Positions 12,398 through 25,735 of a stretch of 64,000 nucleotides of DNA are shown here, piece by piece. Within the stretch, counting starts at the first letter, position 1. Each line of letters starts with the position of its first letter. Origin of the DNA: Glutinoglossum americanum (lineage: Eukaryota; Ascomycota; Geoglossomycetes; Geoglossales; Geoglossaceae); assembly GCA_020080175.1 (NCBI GenBank), contig JAGHQL010000008.1, positions 62,001-126,000 on the forward strand. Direction: 5' to 3'. Both the position numbers and the translations under genes were made by a program. The notes beneath the pieces are model-generated. The model saw only the letters and a program-made list of their open reading frames with translations, did no database searches and was not told where the DNA came from.

Positions 12398-15248
12398 ATG
12401 GCGATGCGTAAGTAATGAAGGCCCCCTGAACTTGACAATAGCTGATTGATGTCAGAAATTGACATGTCACAAGGTTTGCTTCAATGCAGCATGAAACTTA
12501 CTACCCTCGAATTACTGATATTTTGGTTCCTGCAGCGCAGGTGATGAAGGATGAGCAGGGCCGCCCATTTATCGTTGTTAGAGAGTATGTTGCGTATTTA
12601 TATAAATTTTGTTTCTGAACTTGGGGTGCACTTGGGATAGGAAGTAAGAGTCATTCGGTCAATTCAGCTAATTCATTCGGTCTTAGCCAGGGCAAAAAGA
12701 AGAGGCTTCATGGCAATGACGCGGTCAAGTCTCATATTCTTGCGGCAAGAACCGTTGCAAACATTGTCAAGACTTCCCTCGTATGATTCTATGAAGTCTT
12801 GTTATACGAAAACCTATCTAATATCTTTCTTTCATTTAGGGCCCCCGTGGGCTGGACAAGATCTTGATATCACCAGACGGAGACATTACTGTCACTAATG
12901 ATGGAGCTACAATCCTCTCTCAGGTATGTCATCGATTCTCTTGTTCATCTTTATACGAGCTGACAGATGTAGATGGAAATATCGAACTATGTCGCTAAGC
13001 TTCTAGTTGAGCTTTCTAAATCACAGGACGACGAGATTGGAGATGGTACAACCGGCGTGGTCGTTCTTGCTGGCGCGCTCCTCGAACAGGCAGCAGACCT
13101 CATCGACAAAGGGATCCACCCTATTCGAATTGCAGACGGGTTTGACCAGGCCTGTGAGGTTGCTGTGGCAGAGCTAGATCGGATAAGTGACGAGATTAAG
13201 TTCACGAAGGATCAAACAGCGAACTTACTCAAGGTTGCAAAAACTAGTTTAGGAAGTAAAATGTAGGTATTTAAGCTGTGGAAAGCCTGGGGGTAGGGTG
13301 CGGCTGACAAAGTTCCTGCGTAGTGTGTCAAAAGCCCACGACCAGTTCGCTCAGATTGCCGTCGACGCGGTTCTCTCTGTTGCTGACCTAGAGCGCAAGG
13401 ATGTCGACTTTGAGCTCATCAAAGTCGACGGTAAGGTCGGGGGCTCACTCGAGGACTCCCTTCTCGTTAAAGGCGTGATCGTTGACAAGGACTTTTCGCA
13501 TCCCCAAATGCCAAATCAAGTACGAGATGCGAAGCTCGCGATCCTCACTTGCGCCTTTGAACCTCCAAAACCAAAGACGAAACACAAGTTGGATATTACT
13601 ACAGTCGAGGAGTTTAAGCGCCTGCAGGCTTACGAAAAGAACAAGTTTGAGGAAATGATCGGACAGATCAAAGCCACAGGGGCGAATCTTGTTATTTGTC
13701 AATGGGGTTTTGATGATGAAGCCAATCACCTTTTATTGCAGAATAAGCTTCCTGCTGTACGATGGGTCGGCGGACCCGAGATTGAACTGATCGCCATTGC
13801 GACCAACGGAAGGATAGTGCCTAGGTTTGAGGATCTAAGTAGCGAGAAGCTGGGACGAGCTGGTCTGGTCAGGGAGATGGCTTTTGGCACCACTAGAGAA
13901 AAGATGTTGGTGATTGAGGAGTGCGCGAATACTAGAGCAGTAACAATATTCGTCCGTGGGAGCAACAAGATGGTACGTATTTCTATCAATCGTTCCTACT
14001 TCCAGGGATCCGCAGGTCTCTCCCCTACGAAAGGTGGAACGCTTCTCACCGCTACTCAAAACTCAAAACTCTGGGGCAGACGACCCGCTTGTCTGGTTGA
14101 ACTCAGATTCCAAAGTTTGGTGTTAATATGTATTGCATGGTGTCGCATCATCGCACGCGTTCCCCTCTCTACTCTCTATATGCTGATCAACAGGGGTCTA
14201 GATAATCGATGAAGCGAAACGCTCTTTGCATGATGCATTGTGTGTCGTCCGAAATTTAGTAACTGATAATCGTGTTGTCTATGGGGGCGGTGCCGCTGAG
14301 ATAGCTTGCTCTCTTGCGGTTGAGGAGGCAGCAGTCAAGGTGCGTCCACGTGGGAATCTGGCGAGTTGATAGGCCTACCCTTCTATCATACTTTTTTAAT
14401 CATCGGGCATGCAGCCCTATTGCTAACTTTCGGGCTCAACAAAACAGAGCCCTGGGCTGGAACAATATGCTATGCGCGCTTTCGCGGACGCTCTAGACAG
14501 TATTCCAATGGCGCTCGCTGAGAACTCCGGCCTGAGTCCCATCGAAACGTTGGCTTCTATAAAGTCACGACAAGTGAAAGAGAAGAACTCGAGATTGGGG
14601 GTCGATTGCATGCAGCTAGGAAGCAATGGTAAGCCATTAGGCTACAGCGCTTGTTCTCAGTTTCATTCAATCCCCCCACGCACTATGCCCCCATGGCATT
14701 TCGCTTGTTAGGTCCTATATTGTCTTTTCAGGCTTCAGACATCTTGTACCATTTCCTTTTTACATCCATTATCGATGCAAGAACAGAAATGGTTCATGTG
14801 TCGCGTGTTGCTCTCCATTGGCTCTTATCGATTGCCACATTTTGTTTTCCCATCACGGAGAGAGTTTGTTCCCCCACGTTTCGTCGCGTGGACATCTCGG
14901 AAAGTCCGCCATTGTGTGGACATCTTTGTTGCTTTTTTCGCCCTCGTGGGACTGAGAAACCCGGAGATCACCTGATTGCTAACGCCGCACGCAAACCATA
15001 GATATGCGCGAGCTCTTTGTGATTGATCCCTTGATAGGGAAACGCCAACAGCTACTGCTCGCCACCCAGCTGTGTAGAATGGTGCTTAAGGTACGTGAAG
15101 GATTTGATGTGGCAACCCCTCAGGTTTTTTCTTGCATATTTCCCTTTAGCACCCTTCCTCGGCTTTGAAAAATCTTCTAGTTGCTGATGTTCTTTCGTTG
15201 CAGATTAATAACGTGATAATTGCTGGGAGTGATGAGAACGAGTTTTAG
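12398..15248 (+). CDS. cct5: T-complex protein 1 subunit epsilon (CCT5)
   Basis: Ten exons (12398-12407, 12536-12584, 12687-12780, 12840-12923, 12973-13262, 13324-13972, 14202-14339, 14448-14628, 15002-15090, 15204-15248) sum to 1629 nt, giving 542 aa, the usual CCT5 length. Group II chaperonin signatures are present: [41 protein letters not shown], and near the end [19 protein letters not shown]. The epsilon assignment rests on [11 protein letters not shown] and [20 protein letters not shown]. It is one of eight subunits of the cytosolic TRiC ring that folds actin and tubulin using ATP. The first coding exon has only 10 nt. The eighth intron (14629-15001, 373 nt) is much longer than the rest. 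Confidence 0.95.
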
Positions 15249-18200
15249 AGACTAAATTGGTTAATTCCGTAATGCCGTAACATGACTCTGTGCGGCTAGA
15301 GACGTGCGCCCATAGTTTTAGCATCTGACCATATTATTTCGAACTTGTCTGGCCAGGACACTTGTATCAAATAGCTACTAGACGTACTAGTCCTCCTTAG
15401 GGTTTGAAGCTCGGTGAATTGATGATAAGTCTGACTTCCACTTCGACCCGCAAGCGACGGTGTAATATTTCAACTGTCAAAAGTCATTTCAAACAAGTCA
15501 TTTTTGATCTGAATCTTCACCCGATCGGCCTCTGACTGCTAGTGGTGAACTTGGTGGATAACCACTGGCATTGCGGAGTCATCCGCTCCCGCGTCCCGTT
15601 CCGTCCGCAGACACAGTGTGCATCTCATCCTGCTCGAGAAAATGACAAGTCGCCTGAAAGTGAAAAAGGAAAACATACATAACCCCCACACCAAGATTGC
15701 TCTACCCACTCACAGTCACTGTTGTCTCGCGGAAGCGGATGATCGCTTGCTTTCGGTGCAATATCCTGACTTTGTGTGAACGGAACCAGTCTACCGGTAA
15801 GTTGTTCCCAGCCACCGTCTCCTCATGCAAGGGACAGCGGAGCGGGGAGGAGGAACCGGCCAACCGTTCCCAAACAATATCCATCTAACTTCGCGAATGG
15901 GCTATCCCATCCAAAGAGCAAATCGTGTCGAATCTTGGAAAGCACCAGTGGGCATCAGGCATGAACTTCCCCGAAAAGAGCCTGCGCCATCGGAAACACC
16001 ATGTTTGTCTCGCTTAACTCTTGTCCACCATGCCCCGTCCCGTCCCGCCAGATTATTAGATTGGGGGAAAAAGCATTGTAAACTAGAGGCAAACTTGGGA
16101 TTCTATCAACAAACGGCACAGCGGCGTAGGAAGACGCGCAAGCATGGTTGGTTCATGGGGAACAATCCTAGTAACGGGGAACACACCATAGTGGGAAAAA
16201 TGTGTATCGATAGACTCGACCCGTACCAACCCACTGGTTCAGCGATAGGGACCTGTAATTGGGACCGAATGCGCTAGCGGCCCGAGTTACAGCTTCAACA
16301 TCTCGTATCGATTGAGAGCCTGTGCATTAGACACGCGCTCGAGCCGTTCCCGGATTCCAGTATCCTGAGTAGTGGTTTCTGGGATGACGCTAAAAATCTC
16401 AAGCTAAAAACCTTCAAGCTAAAAATCTTCAAAGTGGTTGCCTGACAATCTCATCAGCAAGCGATTGGGGGGCGATCGCCACGTTCATGGACAGTGGGTT
16501 CGGCATCTTGATATCGTCTCGAAAAGAGCAAAGCGGGAATATAGTCGTAGCCCAAGAGAGCCAAAACTCCAACGATTCACTGCTTGGATGCCTCCAGCTC
16601 TCGCCACCACTAGTGCATGGAAATAAAATGAAATGCATAGATTCCAGAAGCTGTCCTTCTCTAGGGGGTAGAAAGAGACTCAATCGAGACTCTAAAGCCG
16701 TTCTCCATGACCTTGCACCGTAGAAGGACTCTAGAAACGAGAATATGGGCGGACATGAACTCTAAACAGGAGTAAATTTCCGCTAGGAATACCAAACTAA
16801 TGGTACGTGTTGTTCCACTAGCACTGTCCTCCGCATTGTGGGAAATATCCTGCCGTCGATGGGACAGAGTTTCCCGACCCAGCTTGCACTCTCCAGTCTC
16901 CTCCCCACCCGCTCAAGCGAAGGATACGAACCCGAGACCATGGAACGGAGACACTAACGTTAGAAGATCCTCGGTTTATCCTAGCGTCAACGGGCCGATT
17001 CACATTCGGGATAGCGTCCCCTCTCGAAGTTTTAGAAATCTCGGATTTATTTTCGAAGTTCCGCGCCAAAAGAAAATAAATAGGGTAATTTCCCAACGAT
17101 AGAATAAATCGGCGATGCATGCATCGCGCGGTCGTTTAGGGGCAGAGTAGCGCAAGGAGGACCGGCCGGCTGGGTGGTCCCGAGGGTTCGGGTCGAGAGG
17201 ATCAGTACATAGTGCTGCCTAAGATGGGGCGGGGCAAGGTGCATGCGATGCGAATTGAGAGTTTCAACAGAGCTGCTCTCTTTGCAAGTCACCTGCTCCG
17301 GGCACGCTGAAGGGATGCTCTCGATCCCACTCGGCTCCCTGCGAAGGGCAAGCGTTTGTCCGCAACCGACCTCGGGCTGTCTCTCCTCGACTGCGGATTA
17401 CCCCGCCAAATCTATTCCGGGTGGAGAGGGGCATCTCTGGAAATCTGGCACTCGTTCCCAGGGTTTGGCGTATACGCCACTACGCATCCGGCATGGTTGC
17501 ACCGAAGACGGGCAGGATCTTCATTGGTGCCCCAGAGAACACAGCATGGCCCCGGCGGAAGGGTGTCTTGACCGTTGTCGAGCTGCTGCAACCCGGAAAA
17601 CAAGCCGGCTGGCCACGAGGAAGTTAGCCCCAGCCTCATAAGATGGAGCCAATAATAACGCCGAGGCTCGGCTTGGACTCAGTCTCGAAGGGGTGACCGG
17701 GCGACGCTTAGCTCTGCTTGCCGATCCGGCACATAGTAAGAGATGAGCTACCTCGTACGTAAAAGCAGTAAATTATTAACAGCACCGTAAATAACACCGT
17801 AGCAAATCAAAAGAATTCCAGGTATTCTATATTATTTCGTGGCCCTTGTTCATACTTTTTTTTTTTTCCCTTGGAGGCTTCCGCTATGTTCCAGTATTAA
17901 TATCTAGTGTGGTCACGTTCTGTGGAAGGAAAAGATTAAATTGCAAATCTCGGGCGGTAAACGCTATTATCTGGGGCGCGTTTTCTTTTCGGCTTAAGCT
18001 TTCTACCTCCTGCCCTCCTTCCCTATGGTCAGACTCATCACTGTCACGCGTCGGCGGTTAGACCGCCAGAAATATCATCGCGTTCTCCTGCATAATCACG
18101 GTCACACTCGCACGGAGCGAAGCTGCGGCAAGGCAGACAATATCCCCAGATGACCTGAATGAGTGGCAGTGGGGACCCCGATCGTGGGGAAAATAAATCA

Positions 18201-20156
18201 ATGCGATGATTTACGGAGTAATCGTGACAAGGCGTCAAAACAAATAGCCTTCGCTTTTCTTCAGCCCTGGCTGGCTCAGATTGCTCAGGTTTTTCAGCTT
18301 TGAACAACTCATGAAACCCGGAGCCCAATCCGATCGGCTATTCGCAGTCAGATGAGCTGTCCCTCGCCTCAGCGGCGATCGACTTGTTTGTAGTCACGGC
18401 ACAGAATGGTGATGATTCATATAGACTTTCGTGGGGTTATTGGGCACTGAGGCACCGAACGATGCCTTTCGTGTGTTCGTGCGCTCGTGCCTCATTAAAT
18501 TCTCTGGTAAACGCATACCAAACACGACCACGTATGTGTCATCTGTGAACTATGATCACATTCCCCTTTGCGGTGAGAGCGACGGTGTTGGGAGATGGTT
18601 GGACCATTGCATTTCCGCCCGAGAGTCGACAGTGAAAATTCCTTTGAACCTGTGTTTCCCGTGGACGGGCCGGCGCCGGCGTGTGGCACAAGGGGTTAGA
18701 GGGCACACAACAAACAACTTTATTGTTGTCACAAAGCCGAAGGGTTGTTTGACATTCCCTTTTGGAAAAGAGGGTTGGGTCAGTTAGAAATTCAAATAAT
18801 CATCAAAGCTGATCGCGCGGAGACAGAGATAGGGCATCGGGCAGCAACCCGAAACAAAAGACCCCAGCTTTTTCTTTTCTCCCTGACCGCTGGATGGAAG
18901 AGAGAGCATGTGACACATCTTGCAGCAGCACAATTAAGCAGTTGGAGGATCCTAAAATGGAAGTCCATGGGGGTGGGCTTCCAATTTTTACCTGGGTTGA
19001 GACTTTTGGGACGAGTGGGCAACAGGCGTCTCGCCGCTTTCTGGAGAATGTTTTCCCCCGGGCGGCAGGGTAAGGTATGTGAAAGGCTGGTTATGCGACC
19101 GAGATGTGAGCGTGACGTGCGGAATCGAGAAGCAAATTACTTATTGCTTGGGGTGTGGCGACCTTGATAGAGTGGGGGTACGGGTTTGGTTGGGTTGGGG
19201 TTGAGCCTAGAAAGCAGGAGCTAGTGTCAGTAGGAGTACTTCTTCTCCACTGCAATGAGCCATAGCGGTGGGCGGTAGTGGAGACCACGGGTTTACACCC
19301 CCTTGTTCTGCAACCCCTTGTCAAAGCGCGCAGGGGTTCAGCTGTCGGGGATGAGGGACGGACATCGCCAGTCACCACCGCTTTGCCTCCAGCAACAGCA
19401 TAATGCGGTTGAGTAAGTAGCTGGCATGGCTTACTCCACTCCCAGATGTCAGCAAAGTAAAGGGTGAGCACATGGGGCGACGCTTGTCGCAAAAAGGATA
19501 CCCGTGATTCCGCAGAGTTCTCACTCCCCACGCCGGGAATCGGTCCCCGTTAGCCGTTAGCGCAGGCCGTTGCAAGAGTGGCCCTCATTCCGATTAATTC
19601 TCTTATCCCATCACCGCGTGTTCGGGGCATGCACACTAGTTCGGTCCCTGTGGAGGTACCCTTCACTTTCATGGTACACACATATCTAAAGATACGCTAC
19701 GCTACACCTCCACTTAGGCTAGGCCGACTAGTAACACGCCGAAACTCTGACCGACCGTGGTTCCAGCGCAGTGGGAGCCAGCGTCGGCAAAAGCCACCCC
19801 CCCGACAAAATCAAGCCCAACACCCACATAACCAGCTTTTTCTCCTTCCCCCTCAAGATCCGACCCGACAGCACATAGCCATACTTTACATCCACACACC
19901 CTACGATTACATACTTGCATACCTAACTCTTTGGGTCTGCTATAATCCCCTTACATCCTCCCTCGTCCCCCACCCTCCTCTTCCTCTTTCAAATAAAGGC
20001 ATCCCCTCGCTGCACGCGGACGACATAGTCTTGTCGTACTAGACACCGCATTCGGACGCGCCGAGCTTCGTGTATAGGACGGCTATATATACCACCGCCA
20101 CTACCACCAAACGTCTTGAGTCTCCTACGAGCACGCTCGATCCTGTTCGAGCAAAT
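15249..20156. other. 4.9-kb gene-free block upstream of the DUF1752 gene
   Basis: No frame here carries a recognisable domain. Several overlapping frames of 60-150 codons occur (for example near 15.8-16.3, 17.2-17.6 and 18.4-19.2 kb) but on both strands at once, as expected by chance in GC-balanced DNA. A short tandem repeat lies at 16390-16433. Between about 19.8 and 20.15 kb the plus strand is C-rich and T-poor, like a fungal 5' leader. The block is probably a long promoter and leader. Confidence 0.5.
16390..16433. repeat. 14-15-bp tandem repeat, three copies
   Basis: Three imperfect copies of a unit like CTAAAAATCTTCAAG stand head to tail, inside the gene-free block. I see no link to a gene. 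Confidence 0.6.
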
Positions 20157-21820
20157 ATGTCACCACGATTAGCATCACCCGTCCTGACCGTCGACGCTAG
20201 AAAGATTGCCAAAGTCGACCCAAGGAATGTCGAGAACCTCTTTGGCATGTGGACAGGTAGCTTTACTCGGAACATCGCTGTGCACATATCTTGATACTAA
20301 ATTTCTTTCCAGTGTTCTCAAAATGTGCCGAATCTCTCGAAGAAGGTCGAAGATTAGAAAACCTAAGCTGGAGACTGTGGAACCGAGAGACTTTCTGCTG
20401 CGAACAGGAGGACTATCCCGCAGCACAGAGACTTCAAAAGAAGTCTAGGCGGGACCACGATGACATGCCAGAGCTGTCCGCAAGCGTCGATTCCGCTGCC
20501 TCGGACGAGATCGAACAGCTTGAGAACCATACACAGCAGTCTATTTCAGGTGCTGTCGATATCAGGCGGCCGCCACTCCCAAGACGGGATTCTGCAGAGC
20601 CTAGAAGCAGAGGGAAGGAGAAGCACATCACATCATTACATCTAGAACGAATGGTGATGACCATCAAAGAAAAGAAGGACCTTGAACCCTTCTCGCCGAG
20701 GAGATCGACAGCTCCAGCGAGGACGACAGAAGTAACAGACACCACCCCCAAGCCCGCATCAACGCCGAATGCCCCCAAGGTTTCTCTCCCTCCTAGCAGC
20801 TCTGAGAGCGAGAGTGCAGCTTCTCAATATGTAAGCTCGGAATCGAGTGCCACTTCTGACGCACTCAGCAGCCACAGCATAGTCAGAGGTTTCTCCCCAG
20901 GGCACATTTCTTCTTCATACCGCTCGCACACGCGTTTGGCGCCAACCGTCGTTTTGAAGGCACAGATACCGGTAGAGGTGAATAAGAAGAAGACGGGCAC
21001 CATGTTCATGCTTGGGGCATCTTCTGGGGAAGAGGAAAGTTCTCTTGAGGAGCATATGTCAACAAAGTTTCACCTCCAAACACGAAGCTCGCTCTCTGAA
21101 GGATTGAAGAGGCCTCAGCGGAAGCGCACTTCTTTCAAAGACGATGTCTCTACGAGAACTGTGTACGAAGGGACTCACGAAGATGATGGGCCTGATACGG
21201 ACGACGACGAAGAGGTGGTTTCCGAGAGCGCCATTGACGATGACGACTCTTCAGATTGGGAAGATTCCGTTACTGAGAGTGGCCGATCAAGCGTGAACGA
21301 GAAGGAGATGTTTCAACGCGTCGATTCTAGACCCAACCTTACATCACGTCGCTCACTTCTCTCTACTCTACTCCACCAGCCCGATCGTGCGGCAGCACTT
21401 CAGAACGCCGCATCTCGCTCCACGCCAGCTATGAGATCAAGGACATCATCTCCCAATGGCCCCTCGGTCTCTGCCTCGCCCGAAGAAGAATCCGCTCTCA
21501 CAATGCGTGGTCCGCAGATCCCACGATCCAGACCAATAATTATGACGACGTCTAGCGTCCACCCCCCTACTTTGTCCCCGCGCACAACGCGTCGCAACAT
21601 GCTGGCAACCGAACTCACCGAGTCCCTGAGACGGCACCTTCTTTGGGAACGGCAGCAGAAGAACACAACTGCAAGTGCGGTACTCAAAAGGAGGCACACC
21701 TCTCATGACGTAACGAACTTGCAAGAGTACCCCGGTCAAATTTCTAAGGATGCGTCGAAGAACAATTCATGGAACTACTTCGATCACGGCCTTGGGGAGT
21801 ACCACCAAAAGGGATGGTAA
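20157..21820 (+). CDS. DUF1752 (AreA GATA-like) / DUF3295 regulator, Mks1-like
   Basis: Two exons (20157-20256, 20313-21820) join to 535 aa; the intron has a GATACTAAT branch site. Residues about 25-62 (ENLFGMWTVFSKCAESLEEG, then LENLSWRLWNRE) match the short DUF1752 motif found at the N-terminus of AreA and of fungal nutrient regulators. The rest is Ser/Thr-rich and disordered, with an acidic cluster. The C-terminal third (RKRTSFKDDVS, SRRSLLSTLLHQPDRA, LATELTESLRRHLLWER, SWNYFDHGLGEYHQKGW) resembles DUF3295, the Mks1-type family. No zinc finger is present, so it is not itself a GATA factor. Yeast Mks1 acts in nitrogen and retrograde signalling; applying that role here is inference. Confidence 0.75.
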
Positions 21821-22559
21821 AATCTCAAAAGTCTAGGAAAAAAGTTGCCAAATCAAAAGGTCCACAACAACAAAAAGTGCGAGCCAAAGATGTGATTTTC
21901 GTTTGTTACCATTTCCCTACATGCCTTCTGAGCTGGCTGTTACTTGTATGATTTGCCATTTAGCGATGCTTTGCTTTGCTTTCTATTTTGGATGCTTTCA
22001 TTCATTGAGCAACTGGCGTTATTTAATGATTCGGCTGGTGCATTATCATGGTCTTGGCTATGCCAGGGAGATTCCGTGGTCACGGTGTATGTGAATTCGG
22101 GCATTAATTGCCTTGCCTTTTGCTCCAACTTATGAGCACACATAAGAGTACTATTTTTTTCTACCCTTTTTTTTCGTGTGATGTCTACACGGTATTACAA
22201 TATCTCTTGATGGCGAAGACAACTGTATCTCATTTATGGGCCGCATCATCCCGTTTCCTTTTCTAAATTGCTAAGACTGTTCCATCACAAGACTACAGTC
22301 GCTGGCAGCATTTGGGATCGAGCCGGAACTGTTTGTGCGCCCTTTGTACTACTATTCATGGTTACTACTACTATACCTGTACTTGTACGAGCCGAACGCT
22401 CAACATTGTCATCTAGGTAGTGGCGTCTTAATCCCGCTTGTGGTCGGGGTTCAGTTGTGGTAGGCAAATGGATAATTATCAAATGTCAGGCGTCTCTTCC
22501 ATGACGAAAAAAACACAGATGATGTTTTAGGTTCGGGCCGGCTTATTCTCACCGCTCTA

Positions 22560-22596
22560 CTGACTAAGAACCATACTAAGACCCGTACTAAGACCC
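22560..22596. repeat. About 13-bp tandem repeat
   Basis: Roughly three imperfect copies of an ACTAAGACCCGT-like unit stand in tandem. They are not in a gene. Confidence 0.45.
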
Positions 22597-25480
22597 GAGT
22601 TGCGACATTGGCATACCACCTTTTATCTCTTTGAGTTTCCCTCAATGATGCCTGACCCGATTGGCGTCGTTGAGCGCGCATATCGCACTCGATGAATCAG
22701 GAATTCCACTCACGTAATCCCTGGGTGGTCGTACGCACCGGATATTGAAAACCTTGAACGACAAACTATTTAGAGCCAAACGAGATGCGCTACAAGGCGA
22801 TTCGCCCGGCAAAGGCATCTGATCAACCCCCTATCTACTTACGAGCCCGCGCATCATTTCACGAAAGATTTAGCCAGCCGTTCCGCTACGCCCAGGAGAG
22901 ACGCAAGGGCAGGCATCGACGAGTCCCAGCGATCTCTAGATTTAGATTGAAGTGTTGTTGTTGCAATATACATCCCCATACCCTCGTCGCAGCACCCAGA
23001 AATAAAACACCCCGGGTCAATTTGCAAAAAGTCAGCCCTCAGCTCATCTGTCGTGCTCCCCGTGATCGGGCTTTTCCCCTTCACCCCCTTGCACGGCCCA
23101 TCGCTGCACGTATCTGCCTCTCATCGCAGATCTTCTGACTAGCACCGCAATAAACTACCACCTATCACGTTCGACAGCAAATGATGGAACGTTCATCCTT
23201 GATGCTAGCTCCAAACCACCGCCGCTGAGGGCGACGCGTATCAGGCAGCCGTCCGGGCTTGCCGTGGCGGACTCAGACAGAAAGTTGAACGTGGCAGTAT
23301 ATGTGTTGGCTGGCGGTCGTGATTGATATCGAGCATTATAGTTCTTTTCGCTGATGGACAGGAGGTCATCTGCTCCCCCACCGGGATCGGCAGTAGCGAC
23401 TGGCTCTGATGTGTTGGCATCAAAGCCTCAGCCTCACCCAGGCGCATCCGGCCTTTGCGCCCGAGAAAAAGCATCACCGTCGCTACTCGACCACCAACGA
23501 CGGGTAACTGGCCGTCATTGGGCCCCCAAACGCCCCAATCTCATCATTCGTGGGGGTGATTTTTGTTTTCGATTACACAACATTGCGTCAAAGTTGGCGT
23601 CGCATGATGGCTTATGTTCTACTTTCGGTGAATGTTTGATCTAGAGGTCATTGGGGGCCATTGAACATAGGACGTAATAAATGAATGTTCCGAGATTCAT
23701 CCAGAGCCGTTGGTAATCCACCAAGTGATCTGCATGATGGTGGCTCGCGTCACAGCGTCAGCAGGCTCACCGACGCAAAGGAGTTGCACCTGCAAAGCAA
23801 CTCGCGACAAGAAGGCCTGCCCGGTTTGACGGCTAATAGGTAATCCGAGTGTGGAATATCAGATGAGGGCCGTACCTTTTCCGTCTCGCCCGGGCGAGGC
23901 CCCGCCGTTATACCGAGGCTGTGGTGATAGACGACGAGTGCATGTACGCTGGTTTCAGCTTCAGTTGTTGCGAACGGAGGCTCTCCGGAAGAAAAGAAAT
24001 CGGAGGACCTCGAGATATACGCCGCCCTTCACGCCGCCCATCACGTCGTATCTACATAAGGCCTACATATTTAAAACATCATGTCGAGGCGCGGCCCTGG
24101 AACCAACCCCAGAGTTCTTTCGGTTCCAGCGCTATCTACGGTACGGAGTAAGCTGACAGCGGCGGATGGTTGCATAAGCTTAATGTTGGGCTGAGGCACT
24201 CCAGGCGGAAGCTCAACCAAAGAGCATTCCAACTTTTCATCTCCTCCCCCTGAACCCCAGAAGACGCACGACCTTCCAGTTTCGTTTCATGTCACTTTAT
24301 TTCGAGAGATTACACGTACTGGAGCTCTATAACATAGAGCTTTGCCGCACAGGAATGCTGATAAGCTAGTAAAGGAGTTACAACAAGCATTAAAAGGGCA
24401 GTTAGTGCGTTGGCTCAAATCAAAGCATCTGGCTCAGGTTATGCACATGCGGAACTTGTGTTCTCAAGTGGACACCCAGCTGGCAGGACGGTCTTCTATA
24501 TCTGGACGAGATACCCCACAGTCAGGACACGGACCTCGAGACGATCGATGCTAATATCTGCCGGCCGCCGGGGCCGAAGATCATTGGGTGGGAGCGTGGC
24601 TACAAGGGCGACGCTAAAAACAACCCAGACTCCACAGGAGGATTGGTTTGGTGTTTCTAACGACTTCCCGAACGAGATCCGATTTCATTGAGCTCCTGTG
24701 GCACAGCCAATCATGCATGTCAGTCGTGTGGGGGGGGGGGGCGCGCGAAGCCATTGCAGACAACCCCCCAATAGCCTCAATGTGCGCGGAGACCGGCCAG
24801 CGCTAGAAATTTTGTCAATGCGCCGGGCAAAGTGATCCTGCCCCAGCATCCGGCAGGGAGGCAGCTTGACGGCGACGACTCGGAAGTATGCCATCCCCGG
24901 GCATTCAGTACGCGCGGGGGGATTTCTGGGGTCAACCGTCGTAGAACTACCCCCTTGGAACATGATCATTCTTCCTCCTTCCTCCCAGGGATTGTAGTTT
25001 GACGCTGGATGGCGAAGGCCGATCGATAGACCTTCCCCCTAGCCATTTCGTTACCCTCCATGCGGATGCCCGAGCACCTCTATTCATGGCGGATTCCCAC
25101 GCGTGATGAGTTACGTATGGCCATAAATTCCCATGGCGATGGCAAATTAATTTTGCGCTCCACCCATAAGCACCCAAGATTACCGAGGTCGAGACCATCG
25201 CAGTAGCGGATGATTTTGTTCTCCTTTTCTTTATTTACCTTCCCGGATGCGACATGGTGTGGATCAACCCTACCACGCCCTCCACATCCACATTTCGGGG
25301 GGTTCCATCTGGCAGTTGCCCCATCCATACGAGGCTGCGTTGTTACATTGGGTATGAGACCAACTCCATCGGGCCGAATTGTTTTCATCCGCGCCGCCGG
25401 GCACCAGACCAATGACGACGAATGCGACAGTGAACGAACAAACAAACACCGGAAAACAACGAGACGGCAGTAGCGTCGCC

Positions 25481-25546
25481 GACAACGATGACAACAATGA
25501 CGACGATGACAACGATGACAATGATGACAATGATGACGGGATGACG
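25481..25546. repeat. GAY-type trinucleotide repeat
   Basis: An imperfect run of GAC/GAT/AAC/AAT triplets. It creates long open frames (Asp/Asn on plus, Val/Ile on minus) that should not be taken for genes. Confidence 0.8.
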
Positions 25547-25680
25547 AAGACAGCCATGGATGGAGCACTCCCTGCCGGGTGCGGAGGCCGCCTGACGAAA
25601 GGATGTGCCGACGCTTCCCCGCACTACCAGAGGACTTCAGCGCTGGTTCAGGTACAGACACGTTCCTGTCAAGGTGTGGG

Positions 25681-25735
25681 GCGAGTTGCTTGCGAGCTGC
25701 CTGCGAGCTGCCTGCGAGCTGCCCGCGAGCTGCTT
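25681..25735. repeat. 11-bp minisatellite, five copies
   Basis: Five head-to-tail copies of GCGAGCTGCCT with one or two changes in the outer copies. The unit is not a multiple of three, so it shifts frame at each copy. Confidence 0.85.

Noticed and set aside
15825-19531. Frames of 90-150 codons in the gene-free block
   Set aside because: They overlap on both strands, have no family motif, and no plausible introns extend them.
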